Shown here: in pieces, positions 24,385-36,079 of the stretch
How the letters are laid out: every line of letters begins with the position of its first letter
Numbering within the stretch: the stretch's first letter is position 1
Assembly: GCA_007258455.2 (NCBI GenBank)
Contig: VDFB02000001.1
Span: 16,860,162 to 16,924,161 of the forward strand
From: Sequoia sempervirens
Lineage: Eukaryota > Streptophyta > Pinopsida > Cupressales > Cupressaceae
Direction of reading: 5' to 3'
DNA length: 64,000 nucleotides
Program-made: the position numbers and the translations under genes
Notes under the pieces: generated by a model
Seen by the model: the letters and a program-made list of their open reading frames with translations, nothing else
Databases searched by the model: none
What the model was told of the DNA's origin: nothing

Positions 24385-26157
24385 TTAAATTTGCACATTC
24401 TTAAGCTGATCTAGTATATCAAAAGTGGGTTCTTCCATGAGTTTAGATTCAGTACTTTGTAACCTCTGAGGAAAAGGTGGTTTATCTTGTCTCTGCAGAA
24501 CAGGTTCCATAGAAACTGTATCGGGTATAGGCATGTGTTCAGTGGAAACAGTAGGTGCATTAGATTCTTCAAAGGGTGAATCAGATATTTCTATAATCAG
24601 AGGTGGTTTGGGAGCAGGTAAAGTAGTTCCAGACCTCAGATGGATGTCATTAACATTTAAGGCATAAGCTTGATATTGGTTGTCTTCAAAAATATACACA
24701 GGCTGTTGAGGCTGCTGTGGTTGCTTATTATTGGGATTAGGCAATGGCTGGGCAGACATAGGCGTTTGCTTTGGAGGTCCAGGATTTGTGGTAGTTGCTG
24801 CAGGAGGTGGCATAAGGGCCTGTTATTGTGGCTATGGAGGCTGCAGGAACCTAAGAGACTAGTTTTGCCATTGTTGAGGACCTCTCCATTGAGGATTTTG
24901 TTGCCAATTTCCTGAAGGTGGGGTCCATTGACCTTGTAGCTGCTGCCAACCTCCTTGAGGAGATTGCCACTGCGGGGTTTGATAATTAGACCAGCTTGGT
25001 TGAGGCGGATTCCATGGTGGTGGTGGTCCATATGCTTGTTTCCATTGGTTATTATAGCTAGAATAGGGATTACCAAAAGTTAAAGGGTCTTGAGGCATAC
25101 CTTGCCTTTGGGCCCATGGTCTCCTTTGTGCAACAAAGAACACTTGATCATCATCACCTTCCACTGGTTTGAAGTCAGTAGGCAGTTGTCTGGCTTCCAG
25201 ATTAGCCACCATCTTGCATCTGCAATCACACTTCTTTTGTCTACAGTAGGGACATAACTTAGCCAAAGCTACCTCAGCTTCTGCATGTTTTTTCCGAGCT
25301 TGCATAGTATCCAATTGTGTAGCCATATTATTAATGATGTCCTGCTTGAAATCAGATAGTAGATTTATGATCTCCATTCGAGAAACTCCACCAGAAGAAG
25401 ACTTCCCCACTGAAGCATGATGACCTCGACCTTTCTTAACTATTGCTTGAGAGTAGTTAAGGCATATCTTCTGTATATCATCCCAAGGCAGTTGAGTTAT
25501 ATCACCTCCTCCCATTAGGTTCAGGGCGTCAATACAGGCATCACTAATTCCCCTTAGAAAGAGTAGTTTTTGAGAGTCCTCGTTAAGAGTATGGTTTGAG
25601 TTTCTTTTTAATGAAAACAAAAACCTTGAAATATAGTCTTCTAGACTTTCATCCTCCTTCTGCTGAATTCAGAATATGTCATCACCTTTGCTGGCACTCT
25701 TACAATATTCCTTATATTTTTCAAGAAATTTCGTTTGCATAGCTGCCCAACTATTTACAACGGCTCTTCCCAGACTCATGAACCATCTGAGAGCTCCCTC
25801 CTTCAAAGTGGAAGGAAATAGCTTCAGTTTATGAGTGTCGGTGTTGTAGTCATAACTGCGACAAAGGACATCAAATTCAAATAGAAAGGTTTCTGGATCT
25901 TTTGTGACCAAGCCATAAAACTTTGGGAGCAAGGAAGAGGGGATGTTTTTAAGATTATCAGTATCTTGTTGGGGAACAATGGGAAACTCAAATGCAGGAG
26001 GTGGATTATTAGGTGGATTATTTGCCATGTCTGGGTGCTGGAATAGCAGAGCAAATGGATTTTCTTCAGGTTTGTTATCAGCTGGGTCAAACGGTAGTTC
26101 AATAAACAAATTTTTAGGGAGGAACCTTCCTAATGCGTCTCTCCTTCTCCTATGCAT
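24385..26157 (-). pseudogene. gag of element C
   Basis: Three segments in one frame (26157-25669, 25620-24859, 24813-24385), split by stops including a TGA after KGDDIF. The retrotransposon gag domain spans PKFYGLVTKDPETFLFEFD, the FPSTLKEGALRWFMSLG motif and KEDESLEDYISRFL. Downstream are a cysteine cluster (CPYCRQKKCDCRC) instead of a usual CCHC knuckle, and a Gln/Pro/Trp-rich tail (around 25080-24700). Gag forms the cytoplasmic particle that packages element RNA. The start MHRRRRDALGRFLPKNLF lies about 100 bp from the primer site and is a typical Athila/Tat gag start. Confidence 0.9.
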
Positions 26158-26259
26158 GCAATATGGTGAATAATGGCTTGAAATATTTTGAAAATTTTTG
26201 ACTAACAGACTAAACTAATACTGAAAATAACTTTGTCAGACTCCTAGTTAGACACCATT

Positions 26260-26275
26260 CCCGGCAATGGCGCCA
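26260..26275 (-). other. Primer-binding site of C (tRNA-Asp)
   Basis: The minus strand reads TGGCGCCATTGCCGGG four bases inside the 5' LTR. It differs by one base from the complement of the plant tRNA-Asp 3' end, the primer used by Athila and Tat elements. Confidence 0.88.
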
Positions 26276-26279
26276 AAAA

Positions 26280-27598
26280 TGGCTCGCACTCACAAAAAGA
26301 TATGAATATCATAGTGAAACTTTCCTGGGAATTGGACATTCTGACAGGTGACTAATATCTTTCTGTGGACATTCATTTACTTGTCAAACCAGGGGACGTA
26401 GACTTTAAATGGCGCAGCAAAGTATATGCACTAGGAATTTGTTTTAGTCAAATCTTAGCAAAAATACATACTGGAAAGAAATTCTATCTAAGCTATAGAA
26501 TGGTAATGCAGAATTCTTTAACTCAACTATGCTTGATTAAAACAAAAACTGTAACAGCTACGACTGAAGCACAAACCATGAACTGGCCTTATTCTATAGG
26601 ACGACGAGGATGGACTCTCTATGCTGCGGGGCATGTAAATCGAGTTTGCATAAAAACTTCAAAAGATGAAAGCTAACTGGATATCAGCGGAAAGAACATC
26701 TAACTAATTAACTTCACGGATACTTACTAAGTGGGCCCCCTTAGCAAGCATCTGATTACACAGATGCTGAACTCAGAACTTCATCGATCTTTATTCATGA
26801 AGACAGAATGAAATACATTGTCTTGTTGGTGTGAAAACTAACAACAAACTCTGCTTTTGGTCAAACAGATTATGTCTTTCATTATCATACTGATTCCTAC
26901 ATGATCTCTCCTACTCTGTTTCTATCTTACCTAAAAATCATCTATTACTCATTCTATTTCTCTTCTATCACCACCTCGCGCAGGAGGAGTATCTTATTTT
27001 TAAATTAGAAGAACAACTAACTAACCAACTTCATCAAAGAAAGACGTGGAAGTAAAGTATATCCCTGAATCAAGGAACAAACTTCATAAATGAATTTATG
27101 TGTTCAACCTGATTCAGAGAGAATCTAGCGCTCCACTCTCTCCAGATTGACTTTTCATTAAAAATCTTTCCAAATCGGTTTCGGTCAAAGAGTCTTTGGC
27201 GGAGCTTCCTCAAAGTCATGCAGGAAATGGGCTTTACTGCAAGGCCGAGATCGGCTGCGCTTGACTCGATCATTCTTCAACAACCTGTGAAACAAAAGGT
27301 AACAGACACGCAAGAAGAGGCATATGGTACATACACGATATCTATTCATTAATCACACATTTCAAATCTACTTCACCATTTAAAAACTGTATACGATATA
27401 CCAGCCATTTTCGGGAGTCAACAAGGCAATAAATGCAATCAAGTCAACACAATAGGCTGCAGGAATATAAAAGTGTCTTGCTACAGGATATCCCCATAAA
27501 AGGTTTCATCAAAGTTTAAACAGCCATGAAATAACAAAAATGAAATCATTTAAAAGTTTATCATATCATCAAATTATGAGCATATTTTAGGCTCATCA
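26280..27598 (-). repeat. 5' LTR of element C (right copy)
   Basis: 1319 bp, paired with 16170-17493. It is followed by the right ATGGT duplication and then the last 18 bp of the LTR of A. Confidence 0.95.
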
Positions 27599-27626
27599 AT
27601 GGTTAGTCCCCCTCTCTTACATGTTG

Positions 27627-29618
27627 GAGGATAGGGTTAGATAAATAATTTGATATTGTACAAAATTAATTTCTATAATACTCTTTTTTATTTACATTTA
27701 TTTTTATTTTATATGTTTGACCAAATATTAAACTCATCCACACCTATTTTCATATTTTTGATATTTATTTACACATTATCTTCCATGTTTATACATTCAT
27801 TCCTGATTGCATGAAAATGACTCTTGAAACTAAAAATATATATTTGTGTGTGTGTTAAATGTGTAAAGTTAGTATCAACACAAACCTTAATGAAACGATT
27901 TATATTCAAATATTCAAAGCAAACAAGTTATTCTAATTTGCAACAAACTAAATCTTTCAAGAACATCTCATTGTCCTCTATTCTTAATGATTCTTTTAGC
28001 CTTTTTCCCCTCAGACTTCTATGTGCACAAAGGCTATTAGAATGACACTTTAGAAACGAGATTAGTAGTCAATATGCAAGTCAATTTAATGTCTACATGA
28101 AACTATATGCAAACAATGATGATGAATTCCATGATGAGTGGAGGATGATGTTTATGATAAATAAACAAATGGAGGTGGATGTTATGGTATTGAACTAGAA
28201 TGATCTATAGATGATACTCCATATGATCAAATTCAAACTAAAAATGAACTAATGTAAAATGAAACTATGATAGAAGATGGGATGTAAAATACAACTATGA
28301 AGCAAGATTTAAAGCTAAGATGTAAATGCAAAGCAAAACATGATGTAAAGACTAGTTGTAAGACTCCAAACTGCTCCCAAGCTCCAATGATAAACCCACA
28401 TGATAACTCTACTTCAAATGTGGATGCAAAATATAAGGTCGAAGGGTTGTATTTATAGCCTTTTCCAAGCATATAGTGAGGTGGCAATAATCGACGGTCT
28501 AGATTCAAATAAGAAAAATGGATGGTGAAGATGAAGAGAATCAAGATGTTGTCCCCTTGACCAAAGAAAACATGCCATTTGGATGGAAGAATATCTTGAC
28601 CAATGGGCAACATGCCATTGGATGGAAGATTCAAGTGTGAGAAGAGAAGACCATGTGCTTCCAAAATTCGTGGAAGTGTGGGAGGAATAAGTCATGTGCT
28701 CCAAAATTGGTGGAAGTGTGGGAGGAATAAGTCATGTGCACCAAAATTGGTGGAAGTGTAGGAGAAATAAGTCATGTGCTTTTTAAAATGAGTTGAAGAT
28801 AATTCTAATTAAAAATTAGAGTTATTTATTTTCATGTGACCTTGGTGAAGTGACACAAAAATTTGTAGAAATGTGTTCTAATTCCTAATTGGATTTAGTG
28901 AAGATTAATTAAATAAAACTAGTTTAGGGAACCTTGTTTGTTTAATTAATTTAGAAGAATATGTTTAAGATTTGGAGAATTATAGAAGGGTAAACAATAT
29001 AAATAAATTGAGAATTTATTTATACGTAGTTGGAATATTAATCAAATAGCTAGTATTTAATTAATTAAAGGTGATGACCATTTTTAGGTGTATACAATAT
29101 TCAAAATTTCCAACTCCCACTTATGACATTTTTACCAATGTGAGCCTACTTGATATATGTTTTGCATAACTATTGCTATATTTTCGTATTTAAAGACTTT
29201 CATTTGAACATTGATTCTTATGCTAGAATCATTCAGTAAGCTAGACTTCAAGGAGCATTCTTTATAAGAATATTTCAACTTAGACTACCAAAATGAATCT
29301 AAAAGGATTGGTTAGCTATTTTATTAATTTTATTTTATAATCCATTTTATTGATAAATCAATTGATTGATTTCAATTATATAATTTATAATTTATTGAAA
29401 AAGATATGCACTTCACATTCAAGCCTACTAAAGACAAAAAATGTCTTGTTTCTTGAAATTAGCGTTTATGATAGCCACAAGTTAACTATACATATCTTCA
29501 TGCATGCTATAGGGTAAGCACATAATAACTTTTCCAAATATATAAGTTTGTAGTATCTTTTAACAATTTTCTCATATCAATTTATATGATATGATTGTTT
29601 CTAGAATTGTTAGTAGAT
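27627..29618. repeat. P450-cluster spacer with a ~1.27-kb foreign segment (about 27835-29105)
   Basis: 27645-27830 matches 41490-41700 and 29105-29610 matches 41710-42600, so this is a copy of the P450-cluster spacer. About 27835-29105 has no counterpart at 41700 and looks inserted. Within it, minus-strand GGCTATAAATACAA (near 28450) resembles a promoter, and a 40-bp tandem repeat lies at 28652-28780. The element class is not identified and no coding domain was seen. Confidence 0.6.
28652..28780. repeat. 40-bp tandem repeat, about 3 units
   Basis: CATGTGCT/A followed by CCAAAATTGGTGGAAGTG starts at 28652, 28693, 28733 and 28773 (spacing 41, 40, 40). It lies in the unassigned inserted segment. 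Confidence 0.88.
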
Positions 29619-30411
29619 GGGTATGTGCAGGATCATGATGGGCCAAAAAGTGGCAATATGATGGGTATGTGGCTGATGACTTTTCTTTTACCCAAAATTG
29701 ATGAAATGAAAAGGGTTTCTATAGGAGATTCACGGCTTTCCACCAATATAAATTATGCTTTTCTTTGAATTTAATAAGTAATTATTACTCATTTTCTATT
29801 CAAATTATGACTAAAGTCCTGATTGATAGATAGATTGAAAAACATATATAGCTTTCAAGCAGTATCACATTTTCTCAATCCAAAATATGTGGCATGTTCT
29901 ATACTTCGGATAATATAAGACTAAAAAGAAAAAAATGAATTTCATGAAGTTTTGACCAAGTTAAGGTGGTCAGACATATGAGTTTTTTATATTTTTTAAA
30001 AGTTGTAATAAAAAATTCATAATTAATTGTTTACTTAGAAAAAAATTACAAAAAAATATGCATCACATCAAGACATGAGTCCTCTACTTATATATAAAAT
30101 CTTATAAAAAATTATTATCATTTTATTGTGGTTAAGGTGGTCAGACAGACACCTACTTCTTATTTTTCCCTAAAATTGAAGTACTACTGCATTGAAAATT
30201 CAAATCTTCACCAAATATATTTTTCTTTTTTTAAAACAAACCTAATAGTTTAGAAACTACATTCAATTTGCTACAGGTTCTATTCTTACATATTTTTGAA
30301 ATAATATAGATAACTTATTCAAGTTTTTACATCAAGTTGCCTAACTCTGATTTTTCTAATTTTTTTGCCACTTAAGAGCCTATTTTTTCCATGATGATCC
30401 TGCACATACCC
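29619..30411. mobile_element. 793-bp MITE-like element with 23-bp terminal inverted repeats
   Basis: Both ends begin GGGTATGTGCAGGATCAT (29619-29641 and the reverse complement of 30389-30411), with 22 of 23 positions matching. The flanks are AGAT on each side (29615-29618, 30412-30415). The empty site can be read at 42595-42615, where the spacer copy runs through TTAGTAGGTGAGTAA without interruption. A motif AAGGTGGTCAGACA occurs twice inside (near 29965 and 30135). There is no transposase ORF. A 4-bp duplication does not fit hAT or Mutator, so the superfamily is open. Confidence 0.82.
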
Positions 30412-30415
30412 AGAT

Positions 30416-31493
30416 GAGTAATCTTTCTTTCTTTCTTTTTATTTTCAGAAATTGTATTTTACAAGAAAACTAATTTGAATGAGGGAAAAAATGATAATAA
30501 TATATAGTCAAGGATATCATCTATTAATTTATTCCTTAGATGTCAAAATAAATGTTTACCTAGGCATGACAAACAACCAACTTTGACACTTTATTTATGA
30601 ATTTCTCTCTAAACATGGGAACCAAAATATATTTGTATTTTTAACAAAGTATCTAAATAAAACATCAAATTTATATAGAAACACACAATTTTATTCAAAA
30701 AATCATGAAACCAAAGTAAATAATACAAAAAAAAAACATATGTTGAGAATTGTGTAAACATGCCCTAAACCAATACCATAACATTTTAAAGAAAAGAAAA
30801 AAGAAAGAAATTGTTTAAGTTGTACTAAATAAATAAATTCTAATGACCAATCTTACATAACCACACATCAATATTTGATATATTAACATAATTATATAAT
30901 TAACACTACTAGCATTCACCATTGCCATTCACCACTTCCTCCAAATACATATATTAAATTTCTTATTTAATTATGTAAACCATATATTTTAACAAATATA
31001 TCATATTTTCAATAGACTCAATTTGAGAACAATAACAAAACTTGTACTTTATACAAATTATAATCGTCATAATAAGAAATTTCTTTTATCCAAAAAAAAT
31101 ATTAATTATAAAATTTAGTATAACTATTTTCTTATTATTAAGAAAAATAAATAAAATAAGATGATAAAGTTTTTTAAAATATATTTATTAAAAAAAAAAA
31201 TTGATTAAATTAAGTTCAATTTTTAAAAGGACCCAAACCACGTTACAATGAAGAAGAACAGAAACACCAAGCACAACAAAACGGATCATTACTCAAAATT
31301 GTCTTTTGTGAAAAGTTTGTTTAGTACAATGTTCATAATAAAACTATTAAATAAATAAATGAACTTTAATAAATTATTGAAAACAAAAAACTTGCAGATA
31401 TTTTCACAATATTGATCAACGTCACGGGCTTTAGCCACCTGACTTTGCAATTGACTTTGTTAACTTGACTTGTATATTAAGAAAAATAGACAA
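30416..31493. repeat. AT-rich P450-cluster spacer copy
   Basis: Corresponds to parts of 42600-44740 and 55300-57710. It carries the recurring unit TTAGAAGAAAACTAATTTG and so on, and the block around CATCACGGGCTTTAG upstream of each P450 3' end. No gene. Confidence 0.75.
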
Positions 31494-31597
31494 TACGTGT
31501 CCGGCACCGCTAGTAAATATTAGTTGGGAGACGTGGAACGGGGATTGCATTAAGTGTTTGAAAATAACTCCAAATTCATCTGTCATGTCCACTAGGG
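31494..31597 (-). pseudogene. P450 relic 1: 3' end of exon 2 only
   Basis: About 100 bp closely match the 3' end of P450 gene 2 (57708-57810), including the shared downstream segment CGTGTCCGGCACCGCTAG. The minus strand starts with DMTDEFGV, the conserved C-terminal motif of these P450s. It then goes out of frame and lacks the usual IPRLPH ending. Everything upstream is lost; beyond 31597 the similarity stops. It is a dead remnant of a third cluster member and has the same orientation as the intact genes. Confidence 0.8.
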
Positions 31598-32048
31598 GTA
31601 TTTTGATGTCATCATTAAATATAATATATTTGGTACTTTACTATGACTTATTATTTATCTCTTTTCCTTTACCAATCACCCAACTTCCACTACCATTGGA
31701 CTACATATAAAGAGGCTTTTAGAAGCATATGATCTCATGCAAATCAAATTTTGGAAGATATGGGGGAAGAGTGTAGTTTTATAGAGAGAGATAAGGTGAC
31801 CAATAATTTTTTCTATTTTGTTACTTTTCAGTCATGCCCATGCTTTATAATGTTCACTTGCATATATATATTTTTTTTATATTAAGTATAAAGGAGTCAC
31901 AGAGATTACAAAAAGATCCAAAGAGCGAAAAACACAGCCCAAAGGAGGATGAGCCTCAACTCAGGAGTAGAAAGTCAATCAAAATCGAAACAAAAAGAAA
32001 CAGATCCGTTACAATATCGTTACAAAAAGAGCCCCAAAGAGAAACAAG

Positions 32049-35000
32049 CTACTGAAGGATGTCGTCCAGTCTGTCAACCCAGGCAATCCAGCCTTTGGCA
32101 CCTTCCGTCCAGACAATAAACTTCATCTCCTGAATCTGGGCAAGCATTCTTGTCATGTCCTTGCTGGAATTTTTGTTGTTCATCACCTCCTGGGAGAGGG
32201 TCTTGCACGTGTTCTCGAACAACATCCGATTGTTTAGCATGTCCCTCCAAGCGAAGCCTCCCTTCATCTCATATATGAAGAAAGTGGCGTATCCGTCCTT
32301 CAAAAACCTTCTGAGTTTTTTCTTTTCAATTATCATGGTAGTGCGAACCTGCAAAAAAATTTTAAGGAAGGTGAGATTCTGAAAGGACTCAGTAAGATCA
32401 CGGGGGTTATTCTGATATCTTTCTTCATTTATGCACTTCCAGATTTGCCATAAAACATTAGAGGAAAGAATCTTCCAAAAGAGATTAGAATCATGTTTCA
32501 GACCATTAATATGACCAGTAACAATATCAAGAATAGTAAATAACATAGGATAGGTGACACCAAACATGATCCAAATCTCCTTCGCAAAGATACAATCAAG
32601 CAGAATGTGTCTAGCCGTCTCAGGGAGTCTACAGAATTTACAAATGTCAGCCTCAGTATGATCCCTTCTAATAGGGAGTCTATCAAGCAACAAAAGCTAG
32701 TTGAAGCACTTAATTTTAGGTTCGGTAGGACCTTTCCAAAGAAAATCAAAGTACTTCTTCCAAGCATGAGCATCCAGCGTGGTGTACCAAACCAAATTAA
32801 CATGGTCTATGATGGCTTCCGAGTGGCCAATAATATTATAAATGTTCTTCGCTTTGATCTTGGAAAGCACAGTACCATCAAGGCACTTACAGTTAAGGAA
32901 TATGTGAGAGTCAACATGACAAGAGGTGGGGAGGTCTTTAGCGGCTTTGACAATCATACTATACATTTTCTTTTGGGAGATGGGGAGGTCATATTTGATT
33001 CTGAGATCCTCCCCGCTGATTAAAACATCATGCTCAAAGAGGTCAGCAAGTTGGGAGATGCCTTTGTTCGACCAGTGCCTAGCGGAGCAACCTTGAGAGA
33101 GGGCAAGGGGTTTGTCAGAGGAGCAGAGATTCCACCAGATGGACCTTTCACCAAAGAGATGGCAGTCATCGTGGAAAGCCTTGTTAGAGACAAACTTCTT
33201 AACTTGGCCCCACGCTTTCCAGATGGATCTAAAAACCGCAGACCCTTGAACAAGAACAGGGAAGTTGCCAATGACAAGGTTAGTAAAAGGAAGATTCTTC
33301 CAAGACTTCACATTCTTGGGGAAGCCTCTTTCAATGTTGCTTCTAACAAGGACCTTCCAAGGATCATTCCCATCAAGGGAGTGAAAGATCCACTTGGCGG
33401 AAAGAGAAATCCCTTGGAGCCTGAGATCTTTCAACCCAAGCCCCCCAAGGAGCTTATTGATATGGCACCACTCCCACTTGACAACGTGCATTTTCTTATT
33501 TCCTTTACCATCAGACCAGAGAAAGCTCCTGACAGCTTTTTGGATTTCTAAGATTTGATAGTTGCTGAACATCCAGGCAGAAGAGTAGTAGATGTTATAA
33601 GAGGAAAGAATTTTTTGATAGACCTGCATTCTGCCAGCCAAAGATAAAGTTCTGTTGTGCCATTTGCCCAACTTTTTGGTGATCTTATCTTTGACCCACA
33701 ACCACATGTCTTTGAGACAGGGATAAACAGAGAAGGGAATGCCCAGATATCGCACAATTTTATGTGGGCCACCCCACTGAAAATCATAAGCTTTGAACCA
33801 GTCAGGGGGCTGCTCATCCCAACCAAGACATATGGACTTGGCATGGGACAATCTCGCCCCAGAGATAGTACAGAAAAGCTTGAGTTTAGAATTTAGGGCC
33901 TCGAAGTTGTCAGGCCTAGTATCAAAGAAGATGGCGGTATCATCAGAAAATTGGCAGTTTAGGAGCTCATCATTATTAGGGAGAGTTATCCCTTTGACCG
34001 CCAGGGATAGAGAATTATCTCTGAGGATATAAAACAGGGCTTCTGAAGCTATCACAAAGAGGGCAGGGGCCAAGGGGCAGCCTTGTCTGATGGACATACT
34101 GAGGGGAAAAGAATCAAAAAGAGAACCGTTAACATCAATCTGGGCTGAGGCATCTTTTAGAAGAATCTTAACACAGTTATAGAAAACCCTAGAAAAATCG
34201 AAGGCCTCAAGCATCATAGTGATAAAATTCCATTCCACCCTGTCATAGGCTTTTTCGAAGTCAAGGAGGAACATAGCAGACTTCTGCTGAGAGTAGTTGG
34301 ACCAGCACATGGCTTCCCAACTAGTGATCAGGTTCTCCAGAATAAACCTTCCTTTGATAAAGCCAGTCTGAGTAGCACAAATAAAATTGGGGAGAATTTT
34401 CTCAATTCTCAGCGCCAAGAGCTTAGCAAAGATTTTGTAAGAGACATTAAGGAGGGTGATCGGCTGCCAATTTTTGATGAGGGCTTTATCCCCGTCCTTG
34501 GGGATCAGCTTAATAATTCCCTTATTGATAGAGCATCCCAAGGAACCTCTAGCGAGGGCTTCCGAGTACAGATCAAGGAGATCTTGGCAGATCCAACCAA
34601 TGTTGGCCTTATAGAACTCCGCCGGGAGACCGTCCAGACCCGGGGGCTTGTCACTGCTAAGAGAGTTAATAGCTTTTTCAATTTCCTCTAGGGAGAGATC
34701 TTTGGAAAGCTGATTGGCTTCATCAGTGGAAATCTTGTTAGGGATGAGGAAACAAACTTGTTGTCTGAGGGATGAGGCATTCTCTGAATCTTCAGAAGCA
34801 AAAAGGTTTTGGTAAAAATTAACAAGGGCTTCTTTGATGTTGTCTATGTCAGTTAACTCATTGTTATCCACAACAATCCTTTCGATTTTTTTGTTAGCAT
34901 GTTTGCTTTTGAGGAGATTAAAGAAGAACTTCGAACCCCTATCACCGAATTGCAGCCAGTGCGCACGAGATCTGACCCTAGCACCATTGATTTTAATCTG

Positions 35001-36079
35001 TTGGTGCTGCCTAAGGGCATCCTTGGCCTTGACAACCTGGGAAACGAGGTCACAATCTGAGGGGTTGGTTTGAATGTTGGACTCGGCAGACTGAAGAGCA
35101 GAGGAGAGACATTTTTTGGTAAATCTATAGTCTTTAGCTCTTTTTTGCCCGATGGTCCTCAAAAGCTTCTGCCAAGCGAGGAGATTTTTGTCCCATCTAT
35201 CCAGATGAGAGCAAGAGGGAGAGGTATTTCTGTTAATAAGCTTAACAAGGTGGATGGCAGCGAGAGTGTCTTCATCTTTTAGGAGGCTAGTGTTGAGAGA
35301 AAATTTAGGGGCTGATCTCAAGCAACGGGAAGGAGCTAAGTTCATTCTAATGCAGGCAGATATGGGATGGTGATCGGAGAGAGAGGTTGGGGTAACGAGG
35401 ACAACATTTCCATTTATGTCAGGCAGAAAAGAGAAGCAATTTTTGTTGGCATAGAAGTGGTCGAGCCTGGAGTAGATTCTGGAGTGCCCCTATTATAAAT
35501 TACACCAGGTATGCCAAATCCCAGGATTAGTATCCTTGGTGCCAGCCAGGGGATCAAAAAGGAGTTTAGCATTTACCATTCTATTCCAGTGCAGTTTCTC
35601 AAGGTCTTTCCAAGCAAAAGGGAGGCCACCAAGTTTGTCCTCTTGGGACTCGACCATGTTGAAGTCCCCCCCATAAGCCAGGGGATATTAGGTAGGGCAA
35701 CACACCAGTCCCATAGACTTGCACGCTCCCTGAAGTCATTCGCGGCATAGACAGAGCAAACACCAAAGGTCTGATTGTTGCTATTCAAGATAACCCACAT
35801 CGCTCTGTTGCAGGGGGAAATCCCATAGCTAGAAATAAGAGTCTCTCATCTGGGGCTAATCAGGAGGGAAACCCCACCCCTACCCCTGTGGTGGTTGGTA
35901 TGGATTTTAATTGCATCTTTCCAAAGGAAATTAAGGCAAGAGTCTAGCGTGTAACCAGTAGACTTAATTTCTTGCAGCATAATGAAGTCCATGGGTTTAC
36001 AGATGTCAAGATAATGTTTAACGATCCACCGTCTATCCGGGGACTCCAGACCCCTAATATTCCATGAAGTGCAGTTCAT
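32049..36079 (-). pseudogene. LINE ORF2: APE endonuclease, reverse transcriptase, zf-RVT
   Basis: Starts MNCTSWNIRGLESPDRRW, an APE-type endonuclease N-terminus with LQEIKS. A frameshift in a G run near 35672 (one G too few before DFNMVES) and two stops (TAA TAG near 35492-35497) break the endonuclease. From 35345 an 882-codon open frame holds the RT: SSDKPPGLDGLPAEFYK, TGFIKGRFILENLI, LLDFEKAYDRVEWNF, IRQGCPLAPALF, and FSDD where most relatives have FADD or YADD. A single TAG (32697-32699, probably from a TGG Trp codon) interrupts the zf-RVT region, which continues DRLPIRRDHTEADICKFCRL with Cys and His ligands. ORF2 would nick target DNA and copy the RNA at the site. Confidence 0.93.

Larger units (their letters stand above)
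16170..27598 (-). mobile_element. Ty3/gypsy retrotransposon C, Athila/Tat-like, with a third ORF
   Basis: LTRs are 16170-17493 (1324 bp) and 26280-27598 (1319 bp), running TGATGAGCC...GTGCGAGCCA on the coding strand. They are flanked by a perfect ATGGT duplication (16165-16169, 27599-27603). The primer site matches tRNA-Asp. Order on the minus strand is LTR, gag, protease, RT, RNase H, integrase, spacer, third ORF, PPT, LTR. A tRNA-Asp primer, an HLGAA protease motif (DLGAS-type), a YMDDF RT motif and an extra ORF after pol all fit the Athila/Tat group. Several nonsense codons and one frameshift make this copy inactive. Confidence 0.95.
3120..27621 (+). mobile_element. LTR retrotransposon A (host of nested elements B and C)
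   Basis: The 5' LTR is 3120-4406. The 3' LTR is 14901-16169 plus 27604-27621, split by element C. After removal of C and one copy of its target duplication, both LTRs are exactly 1287 bp and run TGTATAGG...CTTACA. The flanking duplications are TGTTT (3115-3119) and TGTTG (27622-27626), 4 of 5 matching. A primer-binding site follows the 5' LTR and a purine tract precedes the 3' LTR, so the element is on the plus strand. The interior keeps only a decayed aspartic protease and the sequence after it. No reverse transcriptase was seen, so it could not move without help from another element. Confidence 0.9.
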
